DNA from: Cerasicoccus arenae
GTDB lineage: Bacteria > Verrucomicrobiota > Verrucomicrobiia > Opitutales > Cerasicoccaceae
Reading direction: 5' to 3'
DNA: 50,751 nucleotides
Assembly: GCF_014651635.1 (NCBI RefSeq)
Contig: NZ_BMXG01000023.1
Span: 1 to 50,751 of the forward strand
Below, in pieces: positions 1-9,051 of the stretch (within the stretch, counting starts at the first letter, position 1; every line of letters begins with the position of its first letter). The position numbers and the translations under genes are program-made. The notes beneath the pieces are model-generated. The model saw only the letters and a program-made list of their open reading frames with translations, ran no database searches and was not told the DNA's origin.

Positions 1-198
1 TCCGGTGATTTCAGCATCCAGCGCATTCGCTCGGGCCTGATCAATTCCGGTGCCGCTGAATCAAAGACATTTAGTTTCGACGAATTCCGAGTCGGAGATA
101 CATTTGCCGATGTTGCCCCAATTCCTGAGCCTTCCCTATTTGCTTTGCTATTCGCTGGGTGCATTGGCGCTGTCGTATATGTTCGGAGGAAACGGTAA
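1..198 (+). CDS. PEP-CTERM sorting-domain protein, C-terminal fragment
   Basis: This reading frame enters from the left edge and ends at TAA 196-198, so only the last 65 residues are visible. The tail is a standard PEP-CTERM signal: an IPEP motif, a hydrophobic segment (SLFALLFAGCIGAVVYV) and a terminal basic cluster RRKR. In the family, this tail is recognised and cleaved by an exosortase so that the protein is delivered to the cell surface. The window holds a matching exosortase at 26011-27660. The visible part before the motif (FDEFRVGDTFADV) resembles the end of a beta-sandwich domain, but the main domain lies outside the window and its function cannot be judged. Confidence 0.88.
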   Translation, partial: SGDFSIQRIRSGLINSGAAESKTFSFDEFRVGDTFADVAPIPEPSLFALLFAGCIGAVVYVRRKR

Positions 199-262
199 TA
201 TTTAAGGGTATTACCTGAATATTATTGCCCTTCAAAAGCTGGCTTAAACGCTGGTTTCGTTT

Positions 263-3200
263 ATGAAACATGTGGCTCGCACGCCAAAAAATTTACGCCT
301 AATGGGTAATCGATGTGGAGGGTTTGCGCTAGTTGTCGCGCTTTCCCTCATGGGGTTTATATTCCTCTTAGTCGTTTCGATGGTGTCTTTAAGTGTCGTT
401 GGCGTGCAAACGACGAACTTCAAGCAACAGGAAACTGAAGCGGAGGAAATGGCACGCCTGGGACTTCAGGTTGCTCTTGGTCAACTACAGGCCTTGGCTG
501 GCCCTGATCAGCGTATCACCGCGAGCGCAGGCATTGGGGATCTCGACCCTCTTACGGCAGATATTGAGGGTATCGAGCAGCCGTTGTGGTTGGGAGTCTG
601 GAATACAGCAGAGCATTCGCAGGATGGTGCTAACAACCCGAAGTTTGGCCAGATGGAGGGGTGGTTGGTCTCCGGTAATAATCCTAATCCGTTGGAAGAG
701 CTGACCGATCCGGTTACTGTGTTTAATCGGGCGGATCCGACAGCCTCATCCGCAGTTGTTGTTAACAAGGTCAACGTCTCCAATGCCGGATCAGGCTCAG
801 GTACGACTGGGGCGTATGCGTACGCCGTATTCGATGAAAGCCAGAAAGCGCAGCTGACTGCAGGAAGTCATGCAGTGAATGCGTTGTCTAAATCGGAAAT
901 CCCCGATTCGCGTCTGGTGCTATCCGGTGCGGGAGGTGTGGATGCCGATGCTCTATACGCTGGAGCGGATGATTCAGAGTGGTCCACACAACTGGTTAGG
1001 AAGCCGTCGCGGAGTCAGTTTTCGGTTATTAACGAAGACTTTTCAGATGAGCCTGGGCGTTTTCATGCGTTTACCGATGGGACTTTTTCTCTTCAGACGA
1101 ATCCGCGTGAAGGTGGGCTGAAGCGTGATCTCTCCCTGGCTTTTGAGATGGATCAAGTCGGCTCGGACACGAATTCCCTTACGTACTTCAACGCATCCGA
1201 ATTTGTCGGTGATGGCTCACGCACAGGTAACGATATGACTTCCGCGATTGAGCAAAATCACGGTGAGGATTTCTATGCGCGTTTCCTCTTTGCCGAGTCC
1301 GTGGACAATGGAGTTAGTGATAACTCGGGAGAGGATTTACTCCGCGGGCCGACTTGGCATCTGCTACGGGATTACTACAACCTTTATAAGCACGTGATCG
1401 GGCCGCGCTCGAGCTCGCCAATTCTGGGAGCGCAGCCAATGTTTCCCAATACGCCGGAGGTGCCATCCACGATCGCCGACTCGATAAAGGGGACGTCGCG
1501 CAGCTTGGACGATTATATCCGGTATCAAGGAAACGTATTCAACGGAATCTTGTGGTCAGGGGATTCGGGAGCCAATGAGTACGCCACGTCGCTCATGGGC
1601 AGTAATGTTCTGGGATACGGTAATCGACCGACGCGAGGGAACTACGCTCCTCTGATGCAGCGCGTCATTTACAATTTTTCAGTGATGAATATCGACGGCA
1701 ACTTTGCGCTGGTCATGGCACCGATTGTTGTTCTTTGGAATCCTTATAATGTCGATATATCGATGCATGCAGGACTGAAAATTATCCAAGACAATTTGCC
1801 TGTTTACTTTCATGTTCGGCTAGAGAGAACGGACGGAAAATCCGAAGAATATCTAGCTGATTATCGAACACTTCACAAGGCATACGGCAACACCGCACAG
1901 GGAAAGGACCTCCAGCTATTTATCACGGATATGGATGATTTAAGTTTTGAGCCCGGCGAAATTAAAATCTTTTCTTTGCCCGATTCTGCACCAGTTGCCT
2001 ACGACACCCTCATTGGTAGCAGCAACAGCCCAAACTTATATCTCAGACAGGGAGTCCGCTACAATGGCGGAACCTATTATCAAGAATTTAATAAGCTAAC
2101 CAGCATTACGGGCGGTGAACCCGTTTTCGAAAGTACGGGCGTCACAATCCCCCTTGAGGAGCAAACCAGTGGGTCAATGCCGATCGCTGCTGCATCGAGT
2201 CTGAGTGTCGAGCTCTACCCGGCACATTTGAATGGCGATTCCTCGGCAGTGATCCAGACCAATAACATTGGTGCGGGACAGAATTATAATTACCTGCTGA
2301 CTAGCGTCTTTAGCGTCGATCCAGCGGATTTACCTGACTCTGCTCGTGGCCATTGGAAAGGTGATCGACAAATTCAGTATTTGCATACGCCATTATCTCA
2401 TGGAGGTACACACGAGCTTTACGTGGATCTTGCCGTCGAAGAGCAGTTGTTGGATGTGCCTGTGCTGCTTGGAATCCCCGGTGTGCGTCTGGAGCTTTTC
2501 AACATTGATTATCGTCTACTGCCAGCTCACGATACGTCTACCGCCAGCCTGTTCGAGGACTTCAACCCGCGGTCAGCGGTCCGCTCAACACAGACGTCGA
2601 ATTTTCCGCGTGCAACTGCGCCACAGGCATTGATTAGCAGCGAGCCGCAATCATCTTTAGCATCAGTCATTGAAAGTTCCGGCAGCAATGCATTCTGGGG
2701 AGATACCCTTGGCGGGGCGGGGGAAACGCATGTTACCGCTTGGGAAATTCCGACCGCACCATTGCTTTCATTGGCCGCCCTACAGCATGCGGATGTCGCA
2801 CTATTGGATTACCAGTCGGCACATGCCATTGGAAACTCGAGCGCGAGTCCGTATGTGCCGCTCGATGAACTCTATGAGTTCCAGACAGCGACTTCGCCCA
2901 GTCGTAACAGCACTGTCTATGACTTGTCCTACTACGCCAATCAAGCTCTGTGGGATGGCTATTTCTTTTCGGGCTTGGCACCGGAGTTCTCTGGCACCGG
3001 ATCGTATTCAGAAACAAAATCCTTGAGCGACGTTATTGATGCATGGACAGGCGGCGGCTCTGATGGCGACCTGAGAGATCCGCGTGTTCATTTCCTGCGC
3101 GAAAGCGAATTCGACTTGGAGACCGTCCGTAGCACGTTAAAAGGCCCCGAGGGCTACCGTGAGGTCGCTGCTCAGCTTCTTGTCGAGGGAGGTTTTAACG

Positions 3201-3931
3201 TCAACAGCGTATCGGTTGACGCTTGGGAGGCGGTCCTCGCGAGAGCCCTTGGTGACTCTGCCGAGGTCGAGTATTTGAGCACGAATGGCTCGCTGAATAA
3301 GGAGAGCACCAGCGGTGTGCCTTTCTCCTCATTTACTTTGCCCAATGGGGCATCCGGCGAACCTTGGAACGGATTTAGACGTTTTTCTCGCCCCGAAATT
3401 CGGGCATTGGCAGAGGCAATCGTAGAGCAGGTTAAACGGCGCGGGCCGTTTTTGTCATTGGCAGATTTCGTTAATCGCGATTTGGAGGATGATGCTTTTG
3501 CTGGCGATTTGAGGCTTAGCGGTGCGCTACAGTCTGCGATTGATGCAGTAGACCTCAATGCATCCATTGAAAGCGAAGGAACGGCCAGCGTTACATCGGA
3601 TTTCGTGACGCCTGTGGCGGCCTCGGGTTCGACGACACGGGGGATTGCAGGCTCGATTACCCAAGCTGACGTGCTCACGTCTCTGGGGGCGACATTAGCC
3701 GTCCGCGGGGATACCTTTACGATTCGTGCCTATGGTGAGGTGACCCATCCCTTCACTGCTGAAGTGACGCGTCGGTGGTGCGAAGCTCAAGTGCAGCGTT
3801 ATCCTGATTTTATCAATGCCGCTGATAATGAAGCGACCGATGATCGGGTGCAGTGGAGTGCTGAAAATGAAAATTGGGGCCGGGCATTTCGGATAATTTC
3901 TTTCCGGTGGCTCGAACCCGATGAAGTATAG
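263..3931 (+). CDS. Verru_Chthon cassette protein A-like, giant pseudopilin-type protein
   Basis: This 1222-residue protein has a type IV pilin-like N-terminus: a short basic leader, then a long hydrophobic helix near residues 20-50 (GFALVVALSLMGFIFLLVV), then an amphipathic region containing ALGQLQALAGPDQR. That stretch and the C-terminal FRIISFRWLEPDEV ending are hallmarks of the Verru_Chthon cassette protein A family (TIGR02600), known mainly from Verrucomicrobiota. Members are thought to be exported by a type II secretion or type IV pilus-like route, but no function is established. The usual partner genes B, C and D are not evident here; only one exported protein follows, with its ATG directly after this stop. 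A prepilin peptidase at 14984-15985 could process the leader. The spacer from 199 to 262 shows no clear promoter. Confidence 0.85.
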   Translation: MKHVARTPKNLRLMGNRCGGFALVVALSLMGFIFLLVVSMVSLSVVGVQTTNFKQQETEAEEMARLGLQVALGQLQALAGPDQRITASAGIGDLDPLTADIEGIEQPLWLGVWNTAEHSQDGANNPKFGQMEGWLVSGNNPNPLEELTDPVTVFNRADPTASSAVVVNKVNVSNAGSGSGTTGAYAYAVFDESQKAQLTAGSHAVNALSKSEIPDSRLVLSGAGGVDADALYAGADDSEWSTQLVRKPSRSQFSVINEDFSDEPGRFHAFTDGTFSLQTNPREGGLKRDLSLAFEMDQVGSDTNSLTYFNASEFVGDGSRTGNDMTSAIEQNHGEDFYARFLFAESVDNGVSDNSGEDLLRGPTWHLLRDYYNLYKHVIGPRSSSPILGAQPMFPNTPEVPSTIADSIKGTSRSLDDYIRYQGNVFNGILWSGDSGANEYATSLMGSNVLGYGNRPTRGNYAPLMQRVIYNFSVMNIDGNFALVMAPIVVLWNPYNVDISMHAGLKIIQDNLPVYFHVRLERTDGKSEEYLADYRTLHKAYGNTAQGKDLQLFITDMDDLSFEPGEIKIFSLPDSAPVAYDTLIGSSNSPNLYLRQGVRYNGGTYYQEFNKLTSITGGEPVFESTGVTIPLEEQTSGSMPIAAASSLSVELYPAHLNGDSSAVIQTNNIGAGQNYNYLLTSVFSVDPADLPDSARGHWKGDRQIQYLHTPLSHGGTHELYVDLAVEEQLLDVPVLLGIPGVRLELFNIDYRLLPAHDTSTASLFEDFNPRSAVRSTQTSNFPRATAPQALISSEPQSSLASVIESSGSNAFWGDTLGGAGETHVTAWEIPTAPLLSLAALQHADVALLDYQSAHAIGNSSASPYVPLDELYEFQTATSPSRNSTVYDLSYYANQALWDGYFFSGLAPEFSGTGSYSETKSLSDVIDAWTGGGSDGDLRDPRVHFLRESEFDLETVRSTLKGPEGYREVAAQLLVEGGFNVNSVSVDAWEAVLARALGDSAEVEYLSTNGSLNKESTSGVPFSSFTLPNGASGEPWNGFRRFSRPEIRALAEAIVEQVKRRGPFLSLADFVNRDLEDDAFAGDLRLSGALQSAIDAVDLNASIESEGTASVTSDFVTPVAASGSTTRGIAGSITQADVLTSLGATLAVRGDTFTIRAYGEVTHPFTAEVTRRWCEAQVQRYPDFINAADNEATDDRVQWSAENENWGRAFRIISFRWLEPDEV

Positions 3932-4630
3932 ATGAAGTTTTTGCATTCAGTTATCCTTGCGTCATTGCTCTTCTCAACGGTTTGCCTGCACGCCCAGGAG
4001 ACAAAGACCTATGTGGTCGATTTTTCTGTGCTCCCTTGGAAGGGAATGGCCCCACCCAAAGGCATATTTTATGATAACGACGGGGTCGTCACCGAACTGC
4101 GGTTTCAACGCGTGCGCCGGAGCCCTGTTTATCAATACAGCGGGCCAAGTTCGTTGGTTTTCTTCAAGCAAGAGCTTGCTGAAGATGGGAGCACGGTTCG
4201 TGTGCCAGTTGCTCAGGCCGATCTGACAACTGACATTAGCCGTCCCTTGTTGCTCTTTGCCATTCGTCAAGGGAAGAACAATTCGCAGTCAGGTTTTGGA
4301 GTCGTTGTGCTGGATGATCGTCCGGAACATTTCACGGGCGGGAGTTATCTGCTTTTCAATCTCTGTTCGCATGAGCTTTTTTGCAAAGTCGGGGACGATG
4401 TACGCACGCTACAGCCTCGGGGCAAATGGATGACACATCCAGCTACCGAGAATTCACCGGTTGACGCCATTGTGATGGTCAAGGAAGAGCAGGGGACCGA
4501 GCAGGTTTACCGCGCTCAATGGCCTGTTCAGCCCAATCAGCGCACGCTGGTCTTCTTTTTCCCGAGTAAGAATTCTGGCGAGAGTGCAGTCGATACGTTC
4601 GTCGTTTCAGATTACGTTTACCCGAACTAG
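3932..4630 (+). CDS. exported protein of unknown function, coupled to Verru_Chthon A
   Basis: The product is 232 residues with a clear signal peptide (hydrophobic core about residues 5-18, then LHAQE as a likely signal peptidase I site near residue 21). The ATG begins on the base directly after the TAG of the preceding gene, so the two are almost certainly co-transcribed and probably translationally coupled. The mature part has alternating hydrophobic and polar segments typical of an all-beta periplasmic or surface protein, but I recognise no domain. By position it is a candidate accessory of the Verru_Chthon A protein. It is tail-to-tail with the next gene, with only two bases between the stops. 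Confidence 0.75.
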   Translation: MKFLHSVILASLLFSTVCLHAQETKTYVVDFSVLPWKGMAPPKGIFYDNDGVVTELRFQRVRRSPVYQYSGPSSLVFFKQELAEDGSTVRVPVAQADLTTDISRPLLLFAIRQGKNNSQSGFGVVVLDDRPEHFTGGSYLLFNLCSHELFCKVGDDVRTLQPRGKWMTHPATENSPVDAIVMVKEEQGTEQVYRAQWPVQPNQRTLVFFFPSKNSGESAVDTFVVSDYVYPN

Positions 4631-4632
4631 GG

Positions 4633-5604
4633 CTAATCGACATCCGGCTCGGGTTTCTTGCGGGCGTCAATGGGCGTGGGGCGCTGCGTCCAATAGCGGC
4701 CCATCAGCGTATCCATATCTTCGCGGAAGACTTGCCCGCGCCGCAGCCCGAAGGCATAGCGACCAATCAGCCGCGTCATCCAGAACAGCACGAAAAACAA
4801 ACCCAGCGGGAAAATGACCGTGTCGAACAAATACGCCGCACTTACCGTGATGACGTCCCAGAACAATGCGCTCGTGCGTTCCGCCAAGAAACTCGTCAAC
4901 GCCGACGTCGCATCCTTCACCTTGGCTGCCTTGCTGAAGATGCCCTCGGCCTTTTCGATGTCGCTAAAGCGCTCGTTCAGTTCGGCGTTGAGCACGGTCA
5001 GATTCCCCTCGGCTTCGATGACGCGGCTCTGCGTGATTTCCGTCGAAAGAAAGGCCCCGCCCGACACCGCCAGCGGCACAATTACATAGGCGGCCACGGA
5101 CAGGATTGTGCAGAAAAACGTGGCGTCGCGCAGCACGCGAGCCATTGCCCGCCGACGAGGCATAAACCACACGGCGACCAGATAAAAAAGCATCGAGCCG
5201 AGCGCCAGCGCCAGCAGCCACTGATCAAGGAATTGCGAGACCTCCAGCAACATGCGCGTCATCACAATGATCATCGTTGCCCAAAGAACAATTTTCCAGG
5301 CGAAGTCTACGTAGTCATAAACGCCCTGCACGATGTCGCCAATCTCCAGCCCGAAGCCGACCCCGACCTCGCTGCCTTCCACGACAGCGAGCACGCTCTT
5401 GACCCCGGTCAGGATCAGGAACAGGCGCGAGGCGTCATCAAAGGATTCCTCTAAATATTGCTGGTTGGTATAGTCCAGTTGACCGAGCGCGACGTTGTTG
5501 ATCCATGAATCCAGCGGCCCACGAAGAACCAGTGCCAGAAGCGTGAAAATGAATGCGACTATCGCCAGTCGGCCAAAAATGATTGCACGGGCTTTACTCG
5601 CCAT
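4633..5604 (-). CDS. integral membrane protein of unknown function
   Basis: The 323-residue product has about five hydrophobic membrane segments: one at the N-terminus (residues 12-28), two near 100-155, one near 165-190 and one near 265-290. A charged, probably coiled, region near residues 195-250 precedes the last one (NAELNERFSDIEKAEGIF). The C-terminus is cytosolic-looking and proline-rich. I do not recognise a family. The gene stands alone on the minus strand, converging with the Verru_Chthon A pair and followed upstream by a long spacer. The start is the first ATG of the frame, at 5602-5604. Confidence 0.75.
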   Translation of the reverse strand: MASKARAIIFGRLAIVAFIFTLLALVLRGPLDSWINNVALGQLDYTNQQYLEESFDDASRLFLILTGVKSVLAVVEGSEVGVGFGLEIGDIVQGVYDYVDFAWKIVLWATMIIVMTRMLLEVSQFLDQWLLALALGSMLFYLVAVWFMPRRRAMARVLRDATFFCTILSVAAYVIVPLAVSGGAFLSTEITQSRVIEAEGNLTVLNAELNERFSDIEKAEGIFSKAAKVKDATSALTSFLAERTSALFWDVITVSAAYLFDTVIFPLGLFFVLFWMTRLIGRYAFGLRRGQVFREDMDTLMGRYWTQRPTPIDARKKPEPDVD

Positions 5605-5718
5605 AGGTCAGTCTCCATTAAGACTACCACCGACGACAAGTGTTCATTTAGGATCAGATGTATTGCAGCGGTACTCTTTGGTTTTGGTCAAACAATGGTG
5701 GAAACGGCCTCCAGTCCC

Positions 5719-5806
5719 AAGGTGGAGCTCGGTGTCCCGACCGGGCTAACGTTGCTTCACGGAAAGCAGGATGAAACGGCCCGGTCGGGACACCGGGCTC
5801 CACCTT
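5719..5806. repeat. long imperfect palindrome (28-bp arms), REP or MITE-like
   Basis: The two 28-base arms at 5719-5746 and 5779-5806 are reverse complements with a single mismatch (T at one position where perfect pairing needs C), separated by a 32-base loop. Each arm also contains a smaller palindrome, CGGT-gtcccg-ACCG. The arms are more GC-rich than the flanks. A transcript of either strand would fold into a very stable hairpin, yet no T-run follows, so it is not a normal terminator. It looks like a dispersed palindromic repeat (REP-like or a small MITE). No second copy exists in this window. Confidence 0.7.
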
Positions 5807-5890
5807 TAGTGTCGGTGTTGTGAAGATGACTCACACTTGACGAATCTCACGCCAAGACTCAGCCAAAATCCCCGCCGCCTCCGTCTACTG

Positions 5891-5923
5891 AAGCTCCGAG
5901 CAAGCCGCTCCGGGCTTTTTTTT
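5891..5923 (+). terminator. possible rho-independent terminator
   Basis: AAGCTCCGAGC (5891-5901) pairs with GCTCCGGGCTT (5907-5917) across a five-base loop, with one C-C mismatch and one G-U pair. A run of T follows on the plus strand. No plus-strand gene ends just upstream, so what it would terminate is unclear; it could act on an unannotated short transcript or be a remnant. Confidence 0.45.
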
Positions 5924-6152
5924 AGAAACCAAACTTTGCTCTAGTTTACATTTTTGAACCAGAATCCGGCCAAAAAGAGCATAAAAGTATCAGTTTTGCT
6001 ATTAGGGTCTTAATGCCCTAAATCATTGGAGCGCCTGATGGATATTGGCCTAGCGGGTTTTTTGGCCGAAATCGCGTCTGGTGCCCCCCCTCGGTTTTTT
6101 TGCCTTTAGGAAACGGTTGCCAGAAAGCGGTGAGGGCGTCAGTTTTTGCCGC

Positions 6153-6851
6153 ATGCCGAAATCGACTGAACTCATTCTCGCCCTTGATGTGCCCGATAAG
6201 GCCGCCGCTATCGCCATGCTTGATCGCATTGGCCCCGACCTGAAATGGGTCAAGATCGGCCTCCAGCTCTTTGTTAAAGAGGGTCCAGCGCTGTTGGACG
6301 CCGTTGCCGCCCGTGGGCAAAGCATCTTCCTCGACCTTAAATTACACGACATCCCCAACACCGTTGCCTCAGCCATTAGGAGCCTCGCTGGCAAGCCCGT
6401 TGGCCTGTTGACGATCCATGCCGGCGGAGGCAGGGAAATGGTCGCCGCCGCCGCCGAAGCCGCTCAGGAAGCGCTTCCTGGGGCCACCGTGCTCGCCGTC
6501 ACAGTGCTCACCTCGATGAATCGCGCCACGCTGGCGGACATCGGCGTAGACTCTGAGACCGACGAGCAAGTCCTCCGCCTCGCCCGTCTAGCCTTGGATG
6601 GCGGGGCAGGGGGCCTTGTCTGCTCCCCACAAGAGCTTCGCACGCTGCGCAATGAGCTTGGCCCAGACGCTGTTTTGGTCACGCCAGGCATTCGCCCCGC
6701 AGGTGCCGATCTCAACGACCAGCAACGAGTTATGACGCCCGCAGACGCCGCTGAGCAAGGCAGCAGCTACATCGTCGTCGGCCGCCCAATCCTCAAGGCC
6801 GAGGACCCCGCCGCCGCCGTAAAGGCGATCCAGACTGAGCTGGGAGCGTAG
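6153..6851 (+). CDS. pyrF: orotidine 5'-phosphate decarboxylase
   Basis: PyrF decarboxylates OMP to UMP, the last step of de novo pyrimidine synthesis, in the cytosol. The 232-residue product has the family's TIM-barrel layout: ALDVPD near residue 10 (substrate-binding Asp), the catalytic DLKLHDIPNT at residues 61-70 with the D-K-x-x-D charge network, and the phosphate-binding end VTPGIRP plus VVGRPI. I chose the ATG at 6153 because the 24 residues read from the upstream ATG at 6081 do not resemble family sequence, and the 232-residue form matches the usual 230-240 length. The pyrE gene lies about 5 kb away on the other strand, so the pathway genes are not in one operon. Confidence 0.95.
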   Translation: MPKSTELILALDVPDKAAAIAMLDRIGPDLKWVKIGLQLFVKEGPALLDAVAARGQSIFLDLKLHDIPNTVASAIRSLAGKPVGLLTIHAGGGREMVAAAAEAAQEALPGATVLAVTVLTSMNRATLADIGVDSETDEQVLRLARLALDGGAGGLVCSPQELRTLRNELGPDAVLVTPGIRPAGADLNDQQRVMTPADAAEQGSSYIVVGRPILKAEDPAAAVKAIQTELGA

Positions 6852-6947
6852 GCGCAGTCTACTTTTGCGGCCAGTATCCCTTTGATTTCTGCCTTTGCGG
6901 TTTGTCGTTGAAATGCGCCCGCTGTCCGCGCAGCATAGTGTTATAAC

Positions 6948-8147
6948 ATGGCGGCTCGCAGCAAAATCTCCCCCTTGGAGCGCATACTAGGGCGGCTCGA
7001 CGACCTCGACGCCACGAACCTCACGATACTCGTGCAGCGGTTGGCGCGTGAGCGTGAGCTGCTGGAGACCGTGTTTAACGCCATCCGCGAGGGCGTGCTG
7101 GTCATTGGGCAAAGTGGCCTAGTGGAATATGCCAACGCCGCCGCGCTACGGATTCTTGGCCTCAAGGAGGAGGATGTCGGTAGCATGCCGGTCTGGAAAG
7201 CTGTCCCGGACTTGGCCCGCACGATGAATCTTAACGCGACGGGACAGGACGGTTCTGGTCGCCGGGTGCGACCGGCTGCCGTGGCCCGTGAGCTAGAAAT
7301 TACCTACCCTGAGCACCGTTTTGTGCGTGTTTATCTGACCCCGTTTGAAGGGGAGGGGGATAAGGGCGCGCCGCTTTTTACCATGATTCTGGCGGACATT
7401 ACCGAGGACAAACTCTCGACCGAGCAACTCATCCAGGACGAGAAGATTTCCAGCATTTTCGACCTCGCAGCGGGCGTTGCGCATGAGCTGGGCAATCCGC
7501 TGAACTCGATTAACATCCACCTGCAATTACTGACGCGGCAGATCAGTAAAATGCCCAAGGACCCTGCGACGGCTAAGATGAGCAATGCTTTGGATGTTTG
7601 TACCAATGAGGTCCAGCGCCTAGACGGCATCATTGCTAACTTCCTCCAGGCCATTCGCCCGCAGCCACTCGACTTGCAGGAAGCGCCGTTACTGGACGTG
7701 CTGGACGAAGTGCTGAATTTTCTTGGCGACGAGCTCACGAACCTCGGCGTTCAGGTGGACGTTACGGTCAACGACGAGGCACCGGTCATTCTGGGAGACC
7801 GCAACCAGATCAAGCAGGTGTTTTTCAACGTGCTAAAAAATGCCATGGAAGCCATGGATGCAGGGGGGGAGCTACGCATTGCATCGCGTGAAGACGACGA
7901 GTACGTCTACCTTTCTTTTGCAGACACGGGTGTGGGCATCGCGCAGGAGGACCTGTCGAAAATCTTCCAGCCTTACCACACCACGAAATCTTCGGGGCAT
8001 GGTTTGGGGATGATGATCTGCCGCCGCATTATGCGTGACCATGGCGGACAAATCGGCCTCGACAGCCGCCCAGAGTCAGGAACGGTGGTGACGCTTCAAT
8101 TCCCACAAAAACATCGTCGAATGCGTCTGTTGGAGGCAGGCGACTAA
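6948..8147 (+). CDS. PAS-domain sensor histidine kinase (NtrB-like)
   Basis: The 399-residue protein is a cytosolic two-component sensor with no membrane segment. A PAS domain covers about residues 38-150. The phosphoacceptor H-box follows with His179 ([13 protein letters not shown]). The ATP-binding domain has an N-box ([10 protein letters not shown], about 294-303), a G1 box (DTGVGI, 326-331) and a G2 box (GHGLGM, 350-355). Domain order and H-box type match NtrB-like kinases. No response regulator gene is adjacent, so its partner is unknown. It lies about 130 bases upstream of lutABC, which makes lactate or redox sensing a possible but unproven role. The start is the ATG at 6948. Confidence 0.92.
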   Translation: MAARSKISPLERILGRLDDLDATNLTILVQRLARERELLETVFNAIREGVLVIGQSGLVEYANAAALRILGLKEEDVGSMPVWKAVPDLARTMNLNATGQDGSGRRVRPAAVARELEITYPEHRFVRVYLTPFEGEGDKGAPLFTMILADITEDKLSTEQLIQDEKISSIFDLAAGVAHELGNPLNSINIHLQLLTRQISKMPKDPATAKMSNALDVCTNEVQRLDGIIANFLQAIRPQPLDLQEAPLLDVLDEVLNFLGDELTNLGVQVDVTVNDEAPVILGDRNQIKQVFFNVLKNAMEAMDAGGELRIASREDDEYVYLSFADTGVGIAQEDLSKIFQPYHTTKSSGHGLGMMICRRIMRDHGGQIGLDSRPESGTVVTLQFPQKHRRMRLLEAGD

Positions 8148-8174
8148 ATATTTCCAGAACTAATAATCACCTGA

Positions 8175-8210
8175 TAAGAAGCTTCTTAAATCTTCCAAAA
8201 TCTTCCAAAA
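8175..8210. promoter_or_regulatory. 14-bp palindrome plus 10-bp tandem repeat upstream of lutABC
   Basis: TAAGAAGCTTCTTA at 8175-8188 is a perfect 14-bp palindrome. It runs straight into two tandem copies of AAATCTTCCA (8188-8197 and 8198-8207). The elements lie 70-100 bases before the lutA start, in the only spacer ahead of the operon. A dyad of this size fits a dimeric repressor site; in other bacteria lut operons are controlled by GntR-type LutR or LldR. No such regulator is in the window. Confidence 0.45.
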
Positions 8211-8273
8211 CTGAGCAGATATGGTTGATTTTCTAAGAGCCAGCCCCATATTGAGGCCAACAATCTTCATTCA

Positions 8274-9047
8274 GTGATTCATCTCGACCGACAAATCCCC
8301 GCTTCCAAAACAATCCAACTTATGGCTACTTGCCTATGCGACGCGTTCTTTGACGACGTGGCCATGGCGACTGTTCAGGTACTTGAATGGGCGGGCTGCA
8401 CGGTGGAATTTCCAGAAGGCCAGACTTGTTGCGGGCAGCCAGCGTTTAACGCGGGTGATTGGAAGGCCTCGCGCCAGGTGGTTCGGCATGTGATGGACAC
8501 CTTTAAGGGCGAAAACCCAGTGGTGGTTCCGTCTGGTTCTTGTGCAGCAATGGGCTTTCATGGTGCGATACTGGAATTTGAAAAAGAGGACGACCTACCT
8601 CGCGTCAAGCAGCTCGCCAACCGCACTTGGGAAGTCACAGACTACTTGGTGCACGGCTTAGATATTACGAAGATTCCCGGCAAATTTCCGCACAAGATCG
8701 CCTTTCACCGCAGTTGTCACTCTCGCGGCACATGTAGTGGTCCAGCGGCTAACACGCTACTTTCATCAATAGAAGGCGTCGAGCTTTTGGCCTTTGGTGA
8801 GCAAGAGCAGTGCTGTGGTTTTGGCGGTGCGTTTTCGGTCAGTTTCCCCAACATTTCCAAGGCAATGGGTGAATTGAAGATCGAGCATATTGTGAAGGCT
8901 CAGCCAGATTATCTTTGTTCGGCGGACATGGGTTGTCTGCTACACTTGGGCGGAATCATGGACAAAGAGGGTAAGGAAATTCCTCGCCGACACGTGATTC
9001 AGATTCTGCGCGACGCCCTTATCGACGCCGGAGAAATTCAAGCTTAA
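8274..9047 (+). CDS. lutA: lactate utilization protein A, (Fe-S)-binding CCG-domain protein
   Basis: LutA (YkgE) is one of three subunits of the LutABC complex, which oxidises L-lactate to pyruvate at the inner face of the membrane. This 257-residue protein has the two cysteine-rich CCG modules: TCCGQPAFN near residue 60 and CCGFGGAF near residue 182, plus a CHSRG motif in between. The N-terminal ATCLCDAFF matches the family start. The GTG at 8274 is chosen because the first ATG (8322) would begin at MATCLCD and cut off residues that other members have, but both are possible. It is followed by lutB after a four-base gap, so the genes form an operon. Confidence 0.9.
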   Translation: MIHLDRQIPASKTIQLMATCLCDAFFDDVAMATVQVLEWAGCTVEFPEGQTCCGQPAFNAGDWKASRQVVRHVMDTFKGENPVVVPSGSCAAMGFHGAILEFEKEDDLPRVKQLANRTWEVTDYLVHGLDITKIPGKFPHKIAFHRSCHSRGTCSGPAANTLLSSIEGVELLAFGEQEQCCGFGGAFSVSFPNISKAMGELKIEHIVKAQPDYLCSADMGCLLHLGGIMDKEGKEIPRRHVIQILRDALIDAGEIQA

Positions 9048-9051
9048 TGCC

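Larger units (their letters stand above)
5605..6152. other. intergenic region with palindrome and hairpin, no gene seen
   Basis: About 550 bases separate the divergent membrane-protein gene and pyrF. I find no credible coding frame. The region holds a long inverted repeat (5719-5806), a hairpin followed by a T-run (5891-5923) and a short inverted repeat TAGGG/CCCTA near 6004-6020 that could be an operator for pyrF. The stretch 5850-5885 ends in CCCGCCGCCTCC, which faintly recalls the 3' end of a tRNA or tmRNA, but no such gene can be folded from it. Confidence 0.6.

Noticed and set aside
4732-5454. 240-codon open frame on the plus strand opposite the membrane-protein gene
   Set aside because: It is the antisense shadow of a gene with clear membrane segments, and its product is low-complexity (Arg, Gln, His-rich) without any family pattern.
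5850-5890. Sequence ending CCCGCCGCCTCC that recalls a tRNA or tmRNA 3' end before a terminator-like hairpin
   Set aside because: No matching 5' acceptor strand, T-arm GTTC or CCA-like end could be found, and no tmRNA tag frame exists upstream.
6081-6152. N-terminal extension of PyrF from the ATG at 6081
   Set aside because: The extra 24 residues do not resemble PyrF and would include a C7 run; the ATG at 6153 gives the usual length.
8322-9047. Shorter LutA from ATG 8322
   Set aside because: It would begin inside the conserved N-terminal strand; kept only as an alternative to the GTG at 8274.
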